DNA of 64,000 bases from SIRX01 sp965214475 (GCA_965214475.1 OZ243953.1:2356001-2420000); one strand, 5' to 3'; counted from the first letter of the stretch, positions 1 to 8,777 are shown. Notes: generated from the sequence alone by a model not told the origin. Numbers and translations: made by a program.

Positions 1-434
1 TCAAGACAGTCTGCATGCGGGTGTCTCCACGGCTGGGTTACGGGAAGCTTCTTCGCGATGCGCTCAATCCTCCAGCCGAGATAGAAGGTGTCGAGCTTAC
101 CTATCAAAGACATCGGAGAAGTCGCCCCCGACATTCGCCGAAAACCTCCTACTACCCCAACCACCGTGTCGCCCTGAGCATGCGTTGCGATCGTCTTCAG
201 ACCATACTCATTTGCCAGAGCATACATGCGTCGTTGACCGGGTCCGATCCACTGCGCTCCCAAATCAACGGAAAAGTCAATGGAAGAACCACTCGTCAGA
301 CGCTGACTCAAAACCCTGCCTCCGACCCGATCACGAGCTTCAAGCACCCTTACTGTGTAACCTGCACGATGCACCTGCCGCACTGCGTAAAGTCCTGCGA
401 GACCCGCGCCTACTACCAGAACATCCGCTACGGT
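1..434 (-). pseudogene. Flavin-containing amine oxidase, main part (interrupted by an IS; cut by window edge)
   Basis: Read on the minus strand from base 434 to the window edge there is an open frame of about 144 codons without a usable start. It opens with a Rossmann dinucleotide-binding motif (VLVVGAGLAGLYA), then the ARDRVGGRV segment and DLGAQWIGPGQ, which are hallmarks of the flavin monoamine oxidase family. These enzymes oxidise amines with FAD and release hydrogen peroxide. The reading frame continues into the segment at 3083-3215 once the insertion sequence at 435-3082 and one copy of the 7-bp duplication are removed, giving ...SNDTVADVLVVGAG.... The gene is therefore broken here. The C-terminal part lies outside the window. 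Confidence 0.85.
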
Positions 435-481
435 TGCACCGACTCATAAATTTCTTTAGGCCGGCGTGCAGTTAGGGTGGC
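435..481 (+). repeat. Left terminal inverted repeat of the IS
   Basis: Pairs with 3036-3082 read on the other strand. About 43 of 47 positions agree. It is flanked outside by the duplicated heptamer CTACGGT. Confidence 0.9.
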
Positions 482-633
482 GGGAACCGAGGTAAGCAAG
501 AAGAGTGGCCCGAGACTGTCGAACGTGGCATGCTGCCAATCCTCGAAGGTGTCGTTGTAGATAACGCGACGCTCGCTCGGGGGAGGTGAGAGGAGAACAG
601 GGGTAGGCGCCGCCTCAATGAGGGGGAAGGAAG

Positions 634-2382
634 ATGGGTGTCAAGAAACGCCGACGGGTAGAGCCTACCGAGGAGCTTCGCTGGGATCAGTTGGAGCTTC
701 TGCTGGACTGGCCCGAGCAGGTCGAATACGAGAGGATTCGTGACGTTGTGGTCTTCGGGAGCCCCGTGGCCGAGCGCGCCGCGCATACCGGCACTCCGCA
801 AAGGACTTTCTACCGCAGGGTAGAGAGCTTCGACGCCTACGGCATGGAGGGGCTGATCCCTCTGGAGCCGGTCAGGGGTCGGAGGATCTCCCTGGCAATG
901 AGGCTTCGCATCGTCGAGCTGAAGGCCGAGTACCCGCCCTTCAGCCTCGGCGAAGTTGCCAGAATCTGCTACGTGTTGTTCGGTAGAGAGCCTTCCAAGC
1001 ACACCGTAAAGCGCATCATCGAAGAAGGTCCTACTCCTCTGTTGTCACCGCGCCGCTACTCTACCTACCACCGGATGCCTCGGGGCAAGGAGCGTAGGAA
1101 GGCGATCGTCGAGTTGCACGTGGAGGGCTGGACGGCCAAGGCCATAGCCGGCTACCTCGAAACTAGCCAACCCACCGTCTACGACACCTTGAAGAGATGG
1201 GCCTCCGAGGGCGAGGCCGGGCTCGAAGACAGGCCCCGCGGCAGGCCGCCGGGCGTGCGCAAGGTGGACTTGAGGACCTACGAGACCGTGAGAAAGCTCC
1301 AAAAGAACCCCGGCCTCGGTGCCTACCGGATGCAGGCCGCGCTGGAGCAGATAGGTATCCGCATCAGCCGCGCCACCTGCGGCAGGATCATGGCGATCAA
1401 CCGCCGAGTCTACGGCCTCAAAAAGCCCGACGGCACAGAACAGACTCCGAAGAATATGCCCTTCCATGCGGTGAGGCGCCACCAATACTGGTCCACCGAC
1501 ATCCGCTACATAGACCATAACCTTCCAGAGATTGGCAACGTCTATTCGATTACCATCATGGACAACTACTCCAGGGCCATCCTGTGGGGAGACATCACTA
1601 CCAGACAGGACCTGCCCACCTTCCTCTCGGTCCTTTTCAAGGCAGTCGAGCACTACGGCTCCCCCGAGGCTCTCGTTACGGACTCTGGTTCGGTCTTCCT
1701 CGCCAACCGGGCGAAGGCCGTCTACGCGGCTCTGGGGATCAAAAAGCACGAGATAGAGAAAGGCGCGCCCTGGCAGAATTTTTCGGAGGCGACATTCGGC
1801 ATACAGAAGAGGATGGCAGATTTCCACTTTGAGAAAGCCGAAAACTGGCAGGAACTGGTCGCCGCCCACGAACGGTGGATGGAAGACTACAACCTCCAGA
1901 GACACTTCGCCCACGAGAACCGCACGGACGGTCGGCGCAGCCCGGTGAAGGTCCTTAGCTTCCTCACCGGCGTCCGCTACCATCCCGAAGACCTCCAGAA
2001 AGCATTCTTCTCGACGCGCTACGTCCGGGTCCTCGACGCTTTGGGCTACGCGAGGCTGATGCACTGGAGAGTGTACGGTGCAGAAGCACTTGCCAAGAGA
2101 GAGGCCGCGCTGTGGCTCGACGAGGAGAACCTCACTGTGGAGTACCGGGGGCAGACGCTCTCCCGTTACGAGATCGCCTTGCAAGCGGGAACCGGCAGGC
2201 TCACCGCAGTGGAGAGTGCGCAGCTATTCGAAACTATCCACCGGAGCCCTCAACCGAGGTTGTTCGACCTTTCGGAAATCCTGTGGCTCAGGGCGCTGCG
2301 GGCCAACGACTATGCGCCCCGCAGGCCGTACCGGTTGCAAGCCCTGCAAGAGACGTTATTCTCGTATGCTGAGGCTCTCTGA
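634..2382 (+). CDS. DDE integrase-core transposase
   Basis: A 582-residue protein. The N-terminal 230 residues hold helix-turn-helix segments, including one around WTAKAIAGYLETSQPTV. The integrase core follows at about 285-450, with catalytic acidic residues in YWSTDIRYI (first Asp), EALVTDSGSVF (second Asp) and NFSEATFGI (Glu). A Mu-transposase-like C-terminal tail follows. The start is preceded by a purine-rich GGAAGGA. It would cut and join the inverted ends at 435 and 3082. The frame is intact and the ends are well preserved, so the element may still be active. Confidence 0.92.
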   Translation: MGVKKRRRVEPTEELRWDQLELLLDWPEQVEYERIRDVVVFGSPVAERAAHTGTPQRTFYRRVESFDAYGMEGLIPLEPVRGRRISLAMRLRIVELKAEYPPFSLGEVARICYVLFGREPSKHTVKRIIEEGPTPLLSPRRYSTYHRMPRGKERRKAIVELHVEGWTAKAIAGYLETSQPTVYDTLKRWASEGEAGLEDRPRGRPPGVRKVDLRTYETVRKLQKNPGLGAYRMQAALEQIGIRISRATCGRIMAINRRVYGLKKPDGTEQTPKNMPFHAVRRHQYWSTDIRYIDHNLPEIGNVYSITIMDNYSRAILWGDITTRQDLPTFLSVLFKAVEHYGSPEALVTDSGSVFLANRAKAVYAALGIKKHEIEKGAPWQNFSEATFGIQKRMADFHFEKAENWQELVAAHERWMEDYNLQRHFAHENRTDGRRSPVKVLSFLTGVRYHPEDLQKAFFSTRYVRVLDALGYARLMHWRVYGAEALAKREAALWLDEENLTVEYRGQTLSRYEIALQAGTGRLTAVESAQLFETIHRSPQPRLFDLSEILWLRALRANDYAPRRPYRLQALQETLFSYAEAL

Positions 2383-2431
2383 CGCGAACGCTAAGAAAGC
2401 TTAGAAGCACCGAAAACCATACGGAGGTGAG

Positions 2432-3013
2432 TTGATGATGAAAGACTACGATCAGGAGCCACGCCGCGGTCTGCCCGGAGCATGGGATCGCCTCGTCGGG
2501 CCGGGAGCAACCAGAGTGGAGAACGCGGGCACCCTCGGTGCCACGCTGCTGGGAGCAACGGTCGGCCTCGCTGGCGATTCACCGGCCCAGAGCTGGGGGC
2601 TTCTCCGGCGCGGCGCGGCCGCTCTCATCGGGGCGGACCTGTTCGGTGGAGTGTGGGCCAACGCCACGCCCGCGGCGACGCGCTGGTACCACGGCCGGGG
2701 CCAGGGTCCCCGCGAAATGCTGGGCTTTAGCGCCCTGCATCTCCATCCCTTTGTGGTAGCTGCTCTTTACCGGGATCGGGATTGGACCTTCGCTTTAGGC
2801 AATTATGCGTATCTCTTGGCGTCAACCGCAGCTACGGCGGCTACACCAGCACCGGTGCGGCGCGCAGTAGCTCTGCTCCTGTGTTGCGGCGGGGTATGGC
2901 TAAACACAGCGGTATGGCGACCAACGCCGGGCATAAGTTGGTTCGCTCCCGTCTTTTTTCTCAAGCTGCTGGTGAGCCACGCCGCTGGCGGGAGCACAGA
3001 CACCAGGGAATAG
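2432..3013 (+). CDS. Passenger membrane protein of the IS
   Basis: A 193-residue protein of unknown family, 49 bp downstream of the transposase and inside the inverted repeats. Its start has a clear ribosome site (CGGAGGTGA). Several hydrophobic stretches are visible: an alanine-rich one near residues 60-80, FSALHLHPFVVAALY near 105-120, YAYLLASTAATAA near 125-140, and two more near 145-185, so four or five membrane segments are likely. No motif reveals a function. Insertion sequences with a second, non-transposase gene are known, but a membrane passenger of this kind is one I do not recognise. Confidence 0.7.
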   Translation: MMMKDYDQEPRRGLPGAWDRLVGPGATRVENAGTLGATLLGATVGLAGDSPAQSWGLLRRGAAALIGADLFGGVWANATPAATRWYHGRGQGPREMLGFSALHLHPFVVAALYRDRDWTFALGNYAYLLASTAATAATPAPVRRAVALLLCCGGVWLNTAVWRPTPGISWFAPVFFLKLLVSHAAGGSTDTRE

Positions 3014-3035
3014 TCTTTAGCGCCTCAGCATCTCT

Positions 3036-3082
3036 GCCACCGTGACTGCACGTCGGCCTAAAGGAATTTATGAGTCGGTGCA
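3036..3082 (-). repeat. Right terminal inverted repeat of the IS
   Basis: Partner of 435-481. The flanking CTACGGT at 3083-3089 is the second copy of the target duplication. Confidence 0.9.
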
Positions 3083-3215
3083 CTACGGTGTCGTTGGATC
3101 CGTTAGACCTCACGCTGTGTTCCGCTAAAGGCGAGCCGCCAACTATACTCGCAACAGAAGCCTCCGCCAATCCAATCAAAAAGTCCCGCCTTGTTATACT
3201 CGTTCTTTCGGCCAT
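3083..3215 (-). pseudogene. Amine oxidase N-terminus with Tat signal (separated by the IS)
   Basis: From the ATG at 3213-3215 the minus strand encodes 44 residues starting MAERTSITRRDFLIGLAE. The TRRDFL motif followed by a hydrophobic run is a twin-arginine export signal, which suits a flavoenzyme that is exported folded. A ribosome site (AAGAGGAG) lies upstream. The frame joins exactly to 1-434 when the insertion sequence is removed. As the DNA stands, the ribosome would run into the element and stop soon after. Confidence 0.85.
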
Positions 3216-3235
3216 TAGTAAGCTCCTCTTGAGTA

Positions 3236-3278
3236 TTGTACAGCGTACAACAGCGATACTTTACTGTACACCGTGCAA
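3236..3278 (+). promoter_or_regulatory. Two palindromic operators between amine oxidase and tetR
   Basis: Site 1 at 3236-3250 is a perfect palindrome TTGTAC-AGC-GTACAA. Site 2 at 3264-3278 is a degenerate copy, CTGTAC-ACC-GTGCAA. Their centres are 28 bp apart. They sit in the short region between the divergent amine oxidase start (3215) and the TetR start (3298), the usual place for TetR-family operators, so the regulator probably controls both itself and the oxidase. Confidence 0.65.
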
Positions 3279-3297
3279 TAGTGTCAAGGAGGCATAT

Positions 3298-3948
3298 GTG
3301 AACAAAGCTAAAGAGTCGGGAGGGCGTGGGTCGCTCTCGCGCCGCCTAATCTTGAAGACCGCCTTAGGGTTGATCGACGCAGAGGGAGTTGGTGGTTTGA
3401 GCATGCGCCGGCTCGCCCTAGAGCTCGGCGTGTTCCCAACGGCGCTCTACCACTACGTGCCGAACAAGGACGCCCTCGTGCGAGGGGTCGTAGAGGTGGT
3501 GCTCGCGGAGGTCGAGCTTTCGGACTACGAAAATCTCGGATGGCAGGAGCGTCTCCGCTCCCTCGCTAGGGCGTTCCGGGGTATCGCTTACCATCACCCT
3601 CGGCTATTTCCCGAACTCGTCACCTATCCAGAGGCCACGCTCGAGGAATACGGGATCTATGAGGCGTTGTATGAGGCCCTCGAAGAGGCTGGCCTTGATC
3701 CTGCTGCGGTCGTTCGCTCGAGCACACTGCTGTTCTCCTACTTGACAGGCTTCACGCTAGCGGAGGTGAACGGGACCTTGGGGCCGCTGAGCCAAACCGA
3801 ACGTGAAGACCTTGCCGCCCTGCCAACCGAAAGGTTCCCCGCAACCCGCCGGCTCGCGCCGCAGATCTCGGCTGTCGACCTCGACGCGGACTTCGAGTTT
3901 GGCCTGGACGTCATAATCTCTGGCTTCGCGGCGACAGCCCGCCGTTGA
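3298..3948 (+). CDS. TetR/AcrR family regulator
   Basis: A 216-residue protein from the GTG at 3298, which has a strong AAGGAGG site 5 bases upstream. A longer reading to 3070 exists only because the IS end is open. The N-terminal TetR helix-turn-helix is clear: a GVGGLSMRRLALELGVFPTA stretch followed by LYHYVPNKDALV. The helical ligand domain covers about residues 75-216. It is transcribed divergently from the Tat-exported amine oxidase with two palindromic sites between them, so it likely represses the oxidase and senses an amine or its product; this is inferred from position. Confidence 0.88.
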   Translation: MNKAKESGGRGSLSRRLILKTALGLIDAEGVGGLSMRRLALELGVFPTALYHYVPNKDALVRGVVEVVLAEVELSDYENLGWQERLRSLARAFRGIAYHHPRLFPELVTYPEATLEEYGIYEALYEALEEAGLDPAAVVRSSTLLFSYLTGFTLAEVNGTLGPLSQTEREDLAALPTERFPATRRLAPQISAVDLDADFEFGLDVIISGFAATARR

Positions 3949-3950
3949 TG

Positions 3951-4154
3951 GAGCCCGGGAACACGCTTTATGAAGAACTCGTCCAGGTTAGTCTCTGAGA
4001 TAGCGACGAAGCGAACGTGCTCCAGCAACGGCGGGCGCTCCCGAGTGGCTTGAGCGAGCACACGGTCATTAGACGAGAGCCAGGATAACTCAGAATTGAT
4101 GTAGAGTTTTGGATCCTTCGTAGGATCCTTCAGGCTACTCTTGGATCCGGCCAC
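3951..4154 (-). pseudogene. ppk1: Polyphosphate kinase 1 N-terminal fragment
   Basis: The minus strand encodes about 67 residues matching the start of PPK1: YINSELSWLSSNDRVL, then PLLEHVRFVAISETNLDEFF and IKRVPG, the conserved N-terminal helical domain. The typical enzyme has about 700 residues, so over 90 percent is missing. The homology ends abruptly just beyond the tetR stop codon. It cannot be functional and records a deletion or recombination event here. Confidence 0.8.
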
Positions 4155-4413
4155 ACGAACTCATACTCGTAATCGGCCGACTCCGTCGCGCGCGAATGCT
4201 ACCCTAGTCGATCAATAAGTTCCTTAGCCCGCAGCTGCGTAATTGTTATCGTTACGTGATCTCCTTGGCGTGTTCGGTAATGGTCTCGTAGAGGACTAAG
4301 AAATCAGTTCCGGTACATCCTCATAGAAATTAACCTCCAACTGCTTGACTCTCCCCATGGGGTAGGGTCTACGATACTCTTATGATCGCAATAGACTCAC
4401 GCGGCGGAGCGCG

Positions 4414-5250
4414 ATGACGCTCAGGATCGGCGAGTTTTCCAGACTGGCGCGAGTGTCGGTGAAAACCCTGAGGCTCTACGACCGGCTAGAGTTGTTGAGC
4501 CCCACCCGGACCGACGAGTGGAGCGGCTATCGCTACTATTCTAGTGAGCAGCTACCCCGCCTCAATGCCATCCTGGCCCTGAAAGATCTCGGCTTCTCGC
4601 TAGAGCAGATCAAAAGGCTTCTGGACGAAGGATTATCCGAGGCACAGATCCGGGCGATGCTGGAGATGAAGCGGGAAGAGACCGAGCGAGCGATGCAGAT
4701 CGAACAGGAGCGGCTCGACCGGGTGGAGGCGCGGCTGCGGCGGATGGACGGGGAGGGCGGAGTGCTCGGCGGATACGAGGTGGTTTTGAAGAGGATCGAA
4801 GCCCAGAGGATAGCCTCGGTGCGGGACACGCTGCCCGCCTACTCGGAGGTCGGCAGGCTCTTCGACGAGCTTAGTGGTTACGCGGAGCGTCACGGAACAC
4901 ATTCCTCGATCTGGATCTCCGTGTGGCACGACGAAGAGTACAAGGAGCAGGACGTAGACGGCGAAGCCGCGTTCGCCACTGAAGACTCGCTGCCCGAAGA
5001 CGGGCGGGTGCGAGAAAGCCATCTACCGGCCGTAGAGAGCATGGCAGCGACCGTCCATCACGGCTCCTTCGGCACCATCGGTGGAGCCTACGCGGCGCTG
5101 CTCGAATGGATAGAAGCAAACGGCTACAGGGTGGCCGGTCCCAACCGCGAACTATACCTTCGTAGCGGCAGCGAGCAAGACAACCCTGACAACGTGACCG
5201 AGATACAGTTTCCGGTCGAAAAGCTGAAAGGAAGGGAGAAACCGTCGTGA
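4414..5250 (+). CDS. MerR-family regulator with GyrI-like effector domain
   Basis: A 278-residue protein. Residues 3-70 are a MerR winged helix: RIGEFSRLARVSVKTLRLYD, then the wing with GYRYYSSEQL. A dimerisation coiled coil (about 75-120, rich in Glu and Arg) follows, and a C-terminal GyrI-like ligand-binding domain (about 125-275). This is the BmrR layout, in which drug binding activates a promoter by DNA distortion. Its stop codon overlaps the next gene, a free-standing GyrI-like protein, which supports one transcript. Confidence 0.9.
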   Translation: MTLRIGEFSRLARVSVKTLRLYDRLELLSPTRTDEWSGYRYYSSEQLPRLNAILALKDLGFSLEQIKRLLDEGLSEAQIRAMLEMKREETERAMQIEQERLDRVEARLRRMDGEGGVLGGYEVVLKRIEAQRIASVRDTLPAYSEVGRLFDELSGYAERHGTHSSIWISVWHDEEYKEQDVDGEAAFATEDSLPEDGRVRESHLPAVESMAATVHHGSFGTIGGAYAALLEWIEANGYRVAGPNRELYLRSGSEQDNPDNVTEIQFPVEKLKGREKPS

Positions 5251-5885
5251 CCGAAGCCAAGACCAAGAAGGTCGATCTACGCAAAGAGTTCAAGCACCTG
5301 TACAACCCTTCAGCGAAAGAAGTCTCTATAGTGGATGTTCCGCCCATGAATCTCCTGATGTTGGATGGCGAAGGAGATCCGAATACCTCCGAGTGGTACA
5401 AGCAGGCGGTCGAGGCCCTCTACTCTGTCTCCTACGCCATCAAGTTCATGGTGAAGAGGGGCGAGTTGGGTGTGGACTACGCCGTTATGCCGCTGGAGGG
5501 ACTGTGGTGGGCCGACGACATGAAGGAGTTCAGCGTAAGCGACAAAGAGGCCTGGAAATGGACCATGATGATCATGCAGCCCGAGCAGTATGTGTCGGAA
5601 AGGCTTTTCGAGCAGGCGCGCCAGAGCACCGTGAAGAAGACGGACCTACCCGCCCTTGCGAGCATAAGGTTTGAGACATTCCGGGAGAACCGGGCGGCCC
5701 AGATACTGCACGTCGGTCCCTTCGCCGAAGAAGGTCCCAATATCCAAATGATCCATCGGTCTATCGAGGAACAGGGCCACGAGCTGAGAGGCAAACACCA
5801 CGAGATATATCTCTCAGACCCGCGTCGGACCGCTCCAGAGAGGCTCAAGACGGTAATCCGTCAGCCCTTCAGAGCATCCCGATGA
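5247..5885 (+). CDS. GyrI-like domain protein
   Basis: A 212-residue protein starting at a GTG that overlaps the upstream stop (GTGA). It has the GyrI-like small-molecule-binding layout: YKQAVEALYSVSYAIKFMVK near 50-70, LEGLWWADDM, and a C-terminal GKHHEIYLSDPRRTAPERL, typical of this family. Such stand-alone proteins bind hydrophobic or DNA-active compounds, and some hydrolyse or sequester them. Being cotranscribed with a MerR regulator that has the same sensor fold suggests both handle one toxic ligand. Confidence 0.88.
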   Translation: MTEAKTKKVDLRKEFKHLYNPSAKEVSIVDVPPMNLLMLDGEGDPNTSEWYKQAVEALYSVSYAIKFMVKRGELGVDYAVMPLEGLWWADDMKEFSVSDKEAWKWTMMIMQPEQYVSERLFEQARQSTVKKTDLPALASIRFETFRENRAAQILHVGPFAEEGPNIQMIHRSIEEQGHELRGKHHEIYLSDPRRTAPERLKTVIRQPFRASR

Positions 5886-6637
5886 AACCCTGGAAAGTCG
5901 TTGCCGACACTGCTGGTACCACACTGTACGGACTGCGGCGCGAGTTGCGGGAGGCCGTCGAGCCCGAACGTGTAGAGACCCTGCAACGTTTTTTCAAGAC
6001 CGAGCCCGGAGGCTACGGTGAGGGAGACTTCTTTCTCGGGGTGCGGGTGCCGGCAGCGCGCGCGGTCGCGCGCCGCTTCGACAACTCTCCTGAGGTAGAC
6101 GATGTTCTGGAGCTACTCCATAGCCCCGTACACGAGGAGCGACTGGTCGCGCTCGAATGCCTTACCCGACGCTATAAGCGCGGGAACGAGGCTACACGAA
6201 AGAGCGTCTATGAACTTTACCTCCAAAATACGAGCTGGATAAACAACTGGGACTTTGTGGACACCTCCGCCCCGCACATCGTCGGCGCTCACCTCCTCGT
6301 TCGCAGTGGAGCCGAACGCCAGGTTCTCGACAGACTCGCCTCCTCTTCGTGGGTGTGGGAGCGGCGGATCGCGATCATGGCTACCTTCGCCTTCGTGCGC
6401 GCGAGCGAGTACAGAGACACGTTGCGGCTCGCGCACGTCCTGCTGGATGACAAGCACGACCTGATCCACAAAGCGGTAGGCTGGATGCTGCGCGAGGTCG
6501 GCAAGCGCGACCAGGAGCTGCTAGTGAGCTTCCTCGTACGTCACGCGGGTGACATGCCACGCACCATGCTGCGCTACTCGGCCGAGCGCCTCGATGCTCC
6601 GCTGCGCGCCAGGCTGATGGCTATAAAAAGTACATAG
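5882..6637 (+). CDS. AlkD-like DNA alkylation repair protein
   Basis: A 251-residue protein that begins inside the stop codon of the previous gene (ATGA). It shows the HEAT-like repeats of the AlkD family, with the conserved FFLGVRVPAARAVAR segment, SPVHEERLVALECL and the WINNWDFVDTSAPHIVG block, whose Trp and Asp line the lesion-binding cleft in characterised AlkD. AlkD glycosylases remove N3- and N7-alkylated purines without flipping the base. The operon pairs drug sensing with DNA repair, so the inducing compound may be a DNA-alkylating agent (inference). Confidence 0.9.
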   Translation: MKPWKVVADTAGTTLYGLRRELREAVEPERVETLQRFFKTEPGGYGEGDFFLGVRVPAARAVARRFDNSPEVDDVLELLHSPVHEERLVALECLTRRYKRGNEATRKSVYELYLQNTSWINNWDFVDTSAPHIVGAHLLVRSGAERQVLDRLASSSWVWERRIAIMATFAFVRASEYRDTLRLAHVLLDDKHDLIHKAVGWMLREVGKRDQELLVSFLVRHAGDMPRTMLRYSAERLDAPLRARLMAIKST

Positions 6638-6827
6638 GCCGAAAATTGGTGCGCTGTTCGGAAGTTTCACACTCAGTGGAGACGCCCGGAGCCACTGATT
6701 CATATGGTCACATGGCACGTACGACAGTAGTTCTCAATAATCTGCACACTCCACGAATACCTGTTGCATATAGGCACAACGACCGTGGGCTGTTGACCTA
6801 CAGGTGCGGCCGGAGGATACTTTAGGC

Positions 6828-7175
6828 ATGCCCTTGAACCATGTTGCAATGATGGTCAGCGATCGTGATCGTTCGGCCGCGTTCTACGCGCAACACTTCC
6901 AGCTGACCGAGCGGCGTCATGACGACGAGCATCTTTTGATCGTCGGCGACGGACTTGGCAGTCTGCTGGCGCTGAGCGAAGGGTCTCGTGATCGTTCCTC
7001 TTTGCCCAAAACCAACCACTTCGGATTCCAACTTGAGTCACATAGCAAGGTTCACGCGGCCCGCGAGAAATTTCGGGCCGTCGGCGTGGAGGAAGTAGAG
7101 TTCCAAGATGACGGAATGGTCAGGGTTCAGGTCCCCGATCCAGATGGCTATCGAGTAGAGGTCTTCGCGTATTGA
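6828..7175 (+). CDS. VOC (glyoxalase/bleomycin-resistance fold) protein
   Basis: About 115 residues. The ATG at 6828 is preferred over a GTG at 6804 because the CGGAGGA site at 6811-6817 fits it and the VOC fold starts there (PLNHVAMMVSDRDRSAAFY). Two beta-alpha-beta-beta-beta modules are visible, ending in VPDPDGYRVEVFAY with the metal-ligand Glu near the C-terminus. Members are metal-dependent lyases, isomerases or binding proteins; the substrate cannot be told. It stands alone, 190 bp after the alkylation-repair operon. Confidence 0.85.
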   Translation: MPLNHVAMMVSDRDRSAAFYAQHFQLTERRHDDEHLLIVGDGLGSLLALSEGSRDRSSLPKTNHFGFQLESHSKVHAAREKFRAVGVEEVEFQDDGMVRVQVPDPDGYRVEVFAY

Positions 7176-7780
7176 CCGCGGGTGCTTTATGATCATCGGC
7201 TGCCCGAAATGCCCATCTGAGTTATGTTAGCTGCTTGAAATGTCGCGGACAATCAAGGTGTGAGAACCTGTCTATTGAAACGCAGAAATGGTGCGGATCG
7301 CAAGGTTGCACTGACTTTTAACTGCATTTGACTCTTACGTCACTAAAGCCCCCTAGGGATGTTCTATCTTGCCTGGGTGACGGCTGATACATCATAGGCC
7401 CCGAAATGCGAAGTCGTATCAGTCGAGCCGGTCGGGAGGTTTCTGGAGAAATGAATGTTGGATGTTCGGGGGTCTATGGTACGGGGCTAGAACGTAGAGT
7501 AAGACCGAATGCGAACTCAAACCAGATCTCATCCGACTGCGGCACTTTTTTCGGCTATGTCCTAGCGTGACTTGGTTCAGTGTACTGGAAGGTGCCGGGT
7601 GAGCGCTCTTCGCGGCGGTTCGGTCGAAGGCGCTCCGACTGGCGCGCTCTGTGAGACCGTATACGAAGACTAATTGGGATGTAACCCAACATTAACCTGG
7701 ATTTAAGGAGGCTTTGACCCAATCCGCTCCGGTGGTCCATATACTCGCGGCTAGTATAACGATCAGGAGGTTTAGAGATT
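7176..7780 (+). other. Intergenic region, no gene seen
   Basis: About 600 bp without a convincing coding frame on either strand. A minus-strand open frame that overlaps the next gene is only its shadow. The last part has AGGAGG at 7765-7770, the ribosome site of the following GTG-started gene. Confidence 0.6.
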
Positions 7781-8710
7781 GTGTCGCTTGAACGGGTCGG
7801 AATAAGTCTGCGATACGGAGACGTGGCGCCGATGTCGAGGCTCACCGAGGATCTTGAAATGCTCCACGTAATAGGGTCGGACTTCGTGGAGCTCTGTCCG
7901 CAGGGGCTTGGGATCATCGTTGGTGGGCAACTTAACTGGAGCCGTATCGAGGAGGTGCGTCCGGTGCTTGATGCGGCGGATATAGGGTATACCGTGCACC
8001 CACCACTGCGCCTTAATCTAATGGACCTCGACCGGCTGGAACTGCAGCGCAGCATTTTGGAGTCGAGCATTGCGTTCGCGGGGGAGACTGGTGCGTCTAT
8101 CGTCGTCTGCCACGCCGGTGTGCGCGACAATCGTCGCCACGCCCGGCACAGCTTCACCGGGCAGCTCGATACGGAACGAAATGTACTGAGAGAACTGGGA
8201 GACCTGGCCGGGGAACTTGGGGTGACCATAGCTGTCGAGAACTGGTGTCCGATCGAGCCACTCATAAACGGTACGCACTATACTTATTCAGTCTGGCCCT
8301 CGGAGCTTGCCACGCAGGTGGCCGAAGTCGACCATCCTTCGGTAGGCGTTTGCCTGGACGTTGGGCATGCCTTCGTAGCCTCGACCTTTCACGAGTTCGA
8401 CTTCTTGGCGGAGTGCGCCTCAGTCGCGCCGCTGGTCAGGCATGTACACCTTCACGACAATCTGGGAATGCCGGAGACCGTACGTGAGACCGAGCCCACC
8501 GAGCGTTTGTCGTATGGTATCGGTGACCTTCACATGCCACCTGGTAAAGGACAGATTCCGCTTGAGGAACTGTTTGCCAAGGTGAAGTTTCCGAGGGCAG
8601 ATACGTGTTGCGTGGAGCTACCTTCGGGTACACCACGAGTCGTGACGGAGGAGGCTATCGACGACGCCCGCACGATCGTCGGGCTTGCGCGGGAGGGGGT
8701 AAGTGCATGA
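7781..8710 (+). CDS. Sugar phosphate isomerase/epimerase-like TIM-barrel protein
   Basis: A 309-residue protein from a GTG with AGGAGG 10 bases upstream. It has the xylose-isomerase-like (AP endonuclease 2) barrel, with metal-site elements in order: IVVCHAGVRDN, TIAVENWCP (Glu), VGVCLDVGHAF (Asp, His), VRHVHLHDNLG (His) and a late CVELP (Glu). These ligands usually bind a divalent metal for sugar isomerisation, epimerisation or sugar-acid dehydration. No partner gene is adjacent, so the substrate is unknown. Confidence 0.85.
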   Translation: MSLERVGISLRYGDVAPMSRLTEDLEMLHVIGSDFVELCPQGLGIIVGGQLNWSRIEEVRPVLDAADIGYTVHPPLRLNLMDLDRLELQRSILESSIAFAGETGASIVVCHAGVRDNRRHARHSFTGQLDTERNVLRELGDLAGELGVTIAVENWCPIEPLINGTHYTYSVWPSELATQVAEVDHPSVGVCLDVGHAFVASTFHEFDFLAECASVAPLVRHVHLHDNLGMPETVRETEPTERLSYGIGDLHMPPGKGQIPLEELFAKVKFPRADTCCVELPSGTPRVVTEEAIDDARTIVGLAREGVSA

Positions 8711-8777
8711 GCCTCTCAAGAAGTGAGTTCGTCCAGCTTGAGTGCTTCTCGTGCAATGCGCCTTGGTCCCGCTGGGC

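Larger units (their letters stand above)
435..3082 (+). mobile_element. Insertion sequence with DDE transposase and a membrane-protein passenger
   Basis: The element is 2,648 bp. Its ends are inverted repeats of about 47 bp that match at nearly all positions, beginning TGCACCGACTCATAAATT. The 7 bases CTACGGT occur directly outside both ends (428-434 and 3083-3089), a target-site duplication. It carries a rve-type transposase gene (634-2382) and a second gene (2432-3013) in the same orientation. Family assignment is uncertain: the transposase has the integrase-core fold used by IS481-like elements, but I cannot place it more exactly. It interrupts an amine oxidase gene. Confidence 0.9.

Noticed and set aside
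472..1002. Minus-strand ORF of 176 codons over the IS transposase
   Set aside because: It is the shadow of the transposase frame, which has clear DDE motifs and a ribosome site.
1045..2184. Minus-strand ORF of 379 codons
   Set aside because: Antisense to the transposase; no recognisable domain and biased composition typical of a GC-rich shadow.
2386..2404. CTAAG/CTTAG hairpin between the IS genes
   Set aside because: A 5-bp stem without a T-run is too weak to call a terminator.
7555..8265. Minus-strand Ser/Arg-rich ORF
   Set aside because: Antisense shadow of the sugar isomerase-like gene, which has metal-site motifs.
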